Positions 63,480-64,000 of a stretch of DNA of 64,000 nucleotides are shown piece by piece. Source of the DNA: Lichina pygmaea (taxonomy: Eukaryota > Ascomycota > Lichinomycetes > Lichinales > Lichinaceae). The stretch is from positions 1 through 64,000 of the forward strand of contig OY730170.1 of the NCBI GenBank assembly GCA_963422465.1. Reading direction: 5' to 3'. The notes below the pieces were generated by a model. The model searched no databases and was not told where the DNA came from. It saw only the letters and a list, made by a program, of their open reading frames with translations. The translations under genes were made by a program, and so were the position numbers. The number at the start of each line of letters is the position of its first letter. Within the stretch, counting starts at the first letter, position 1.

Positions 63480-64000
63480 CTGACAAGCATGAGATTCGTC
63501 GTCTATACCCCTACCGAGCTACGGCAAGTGCAGTGATTTATCTGCTTGGACGACAGATGATGTCCGCTGCGGTTTGTAAAAAAAACTTGACATCTTCTAC
63601 GGCACCCTCCTACTGTTACTGACCAATCATAGCACAGAAATGACTCTGATACAAATTCCCCACCCATTGTGTCAGCAGTCTCAAGACGGTATCAGTATGT
63701 TGAGCCAAAGACAAAATGATATCCCAAGGATGCCGCTGGCTTACTCGACGGTCATTGCTCCGCAATCGAAGCTTCTGGAAGCTTAACTGACTTAGGTGGA
63801 CTATGGCCCTCATCACGTCACTCGAGATAGAAGCATTAAACGGTTGTAGACTAATCCTTCCAAGGACCCCGCCATTGAAAGAGATATGGGTATCGGTGCT
63901 TATAAAGGTCTAGTGGGGAAGGATGAAGGGAGAGCGCTTGATCCGGTAGGAAAGGCCCCGACTTGTGCAATTGTTGACGGCGTGGTGGGGCAGTGTCGGG
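63480..64000. other. Window end: possible 5' exons and promoter of the gene at 63247
   Basis: On the minus strand, ctttataagc (about 63907-63898) is TATA-like and is followed by an ATG at 63876 (MAGSLEGLVYN), but this frame stops after about 20 codons. Another short frame is 63816-63616. I cannot build a reliable model. Confidence 0.3.

Noticed and set aside
63616-63816. 66-codon ORF as an independent gene
   Set aside because: No domain, and internal GTAAGC and GTCAGT sites suggest that any coding part is an exon. Not enough support.

Overview
The window is the left end of a chromosome from a filamentous ascomycete, most likely Pezizomycotina and possibly Sordariomycetes. The evidence is a terminal CCCTAA array, short introns with GTATGT-type donors and CTRAC-type branch sites, CpA-to-TpA decay of repeats that looks like repeat-induced point mutation (RIP), Tad-clade LINEs, chromodomain Ty3/gypsy elements, and fungal orthologues of Drs2 and Cdc9. 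I cannot name the species.

Layout. 1-6887: telomere joined directly to a broken gypsy-1 gag and LTR, then a truncated LINE and a decayed gypsy-3. 7327-17486: a GC-rich host island with a Drs2-type flippase (5 exons, minus), DNA ligase I (5 exons, plus), a possible small secreted protein, and a secreted protein with a peptidoglycan-binding-like domain. 17682-22658: LTR, LINE and degenerate macrorepeat sequence. 22893-24941: a GT32-like glycosyltransferase with two TAG codons where Trp is expected, cut off at its 3' end by an LTR. 24942-42595: one gypsy-1 element carrying a nested, nearly complete gypsy-2 (5-bp TSD) and a full-length, fully open LINE. 42596-60700: a graveyard of LINE, SINE, LTR and composite insertions, most of them datable relative to each other from target-site duplications. 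60728-64000: GC-richer host sequence with one or two partly resolved genes.

Most interesting points. (1) Three gypsy lineages carry, between pol and the 3' LTR, an ORF in the opposite orientation that encodes a Gal4-type Zn2Cys6 cluster followed by a probable coiled coil; five copies are visible and the Cys spacing is kept. (2) gypsy-1 and gypsy-2 both end gag on an A AAA AAC slippery heptamer next to the stop codon, with pol in the -1 frame; gypsy-2 has a 6-nt spacer and an H-type pseudoknot. (3) Two independent insertions join a precise 1.12-kb non-LINE sequence to 5'-truncated LINEs, like the MINE (WEIRD-MGL) composites of Magnaporthe. (4) A tRNA-derived SINE shares its 3' end with the LINE and is present three times with perfect or near-perfect TSDs. 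(5) The glycosyltransferase TAG codons fit either RIP or recoding by A-to-I mRNA editing.

Limits: exon boundaries were set by eye, family assignments come from motifs rather than searches, and divergent repeat borders are accurate to roughly 5-20 bp unless a TSD is given.
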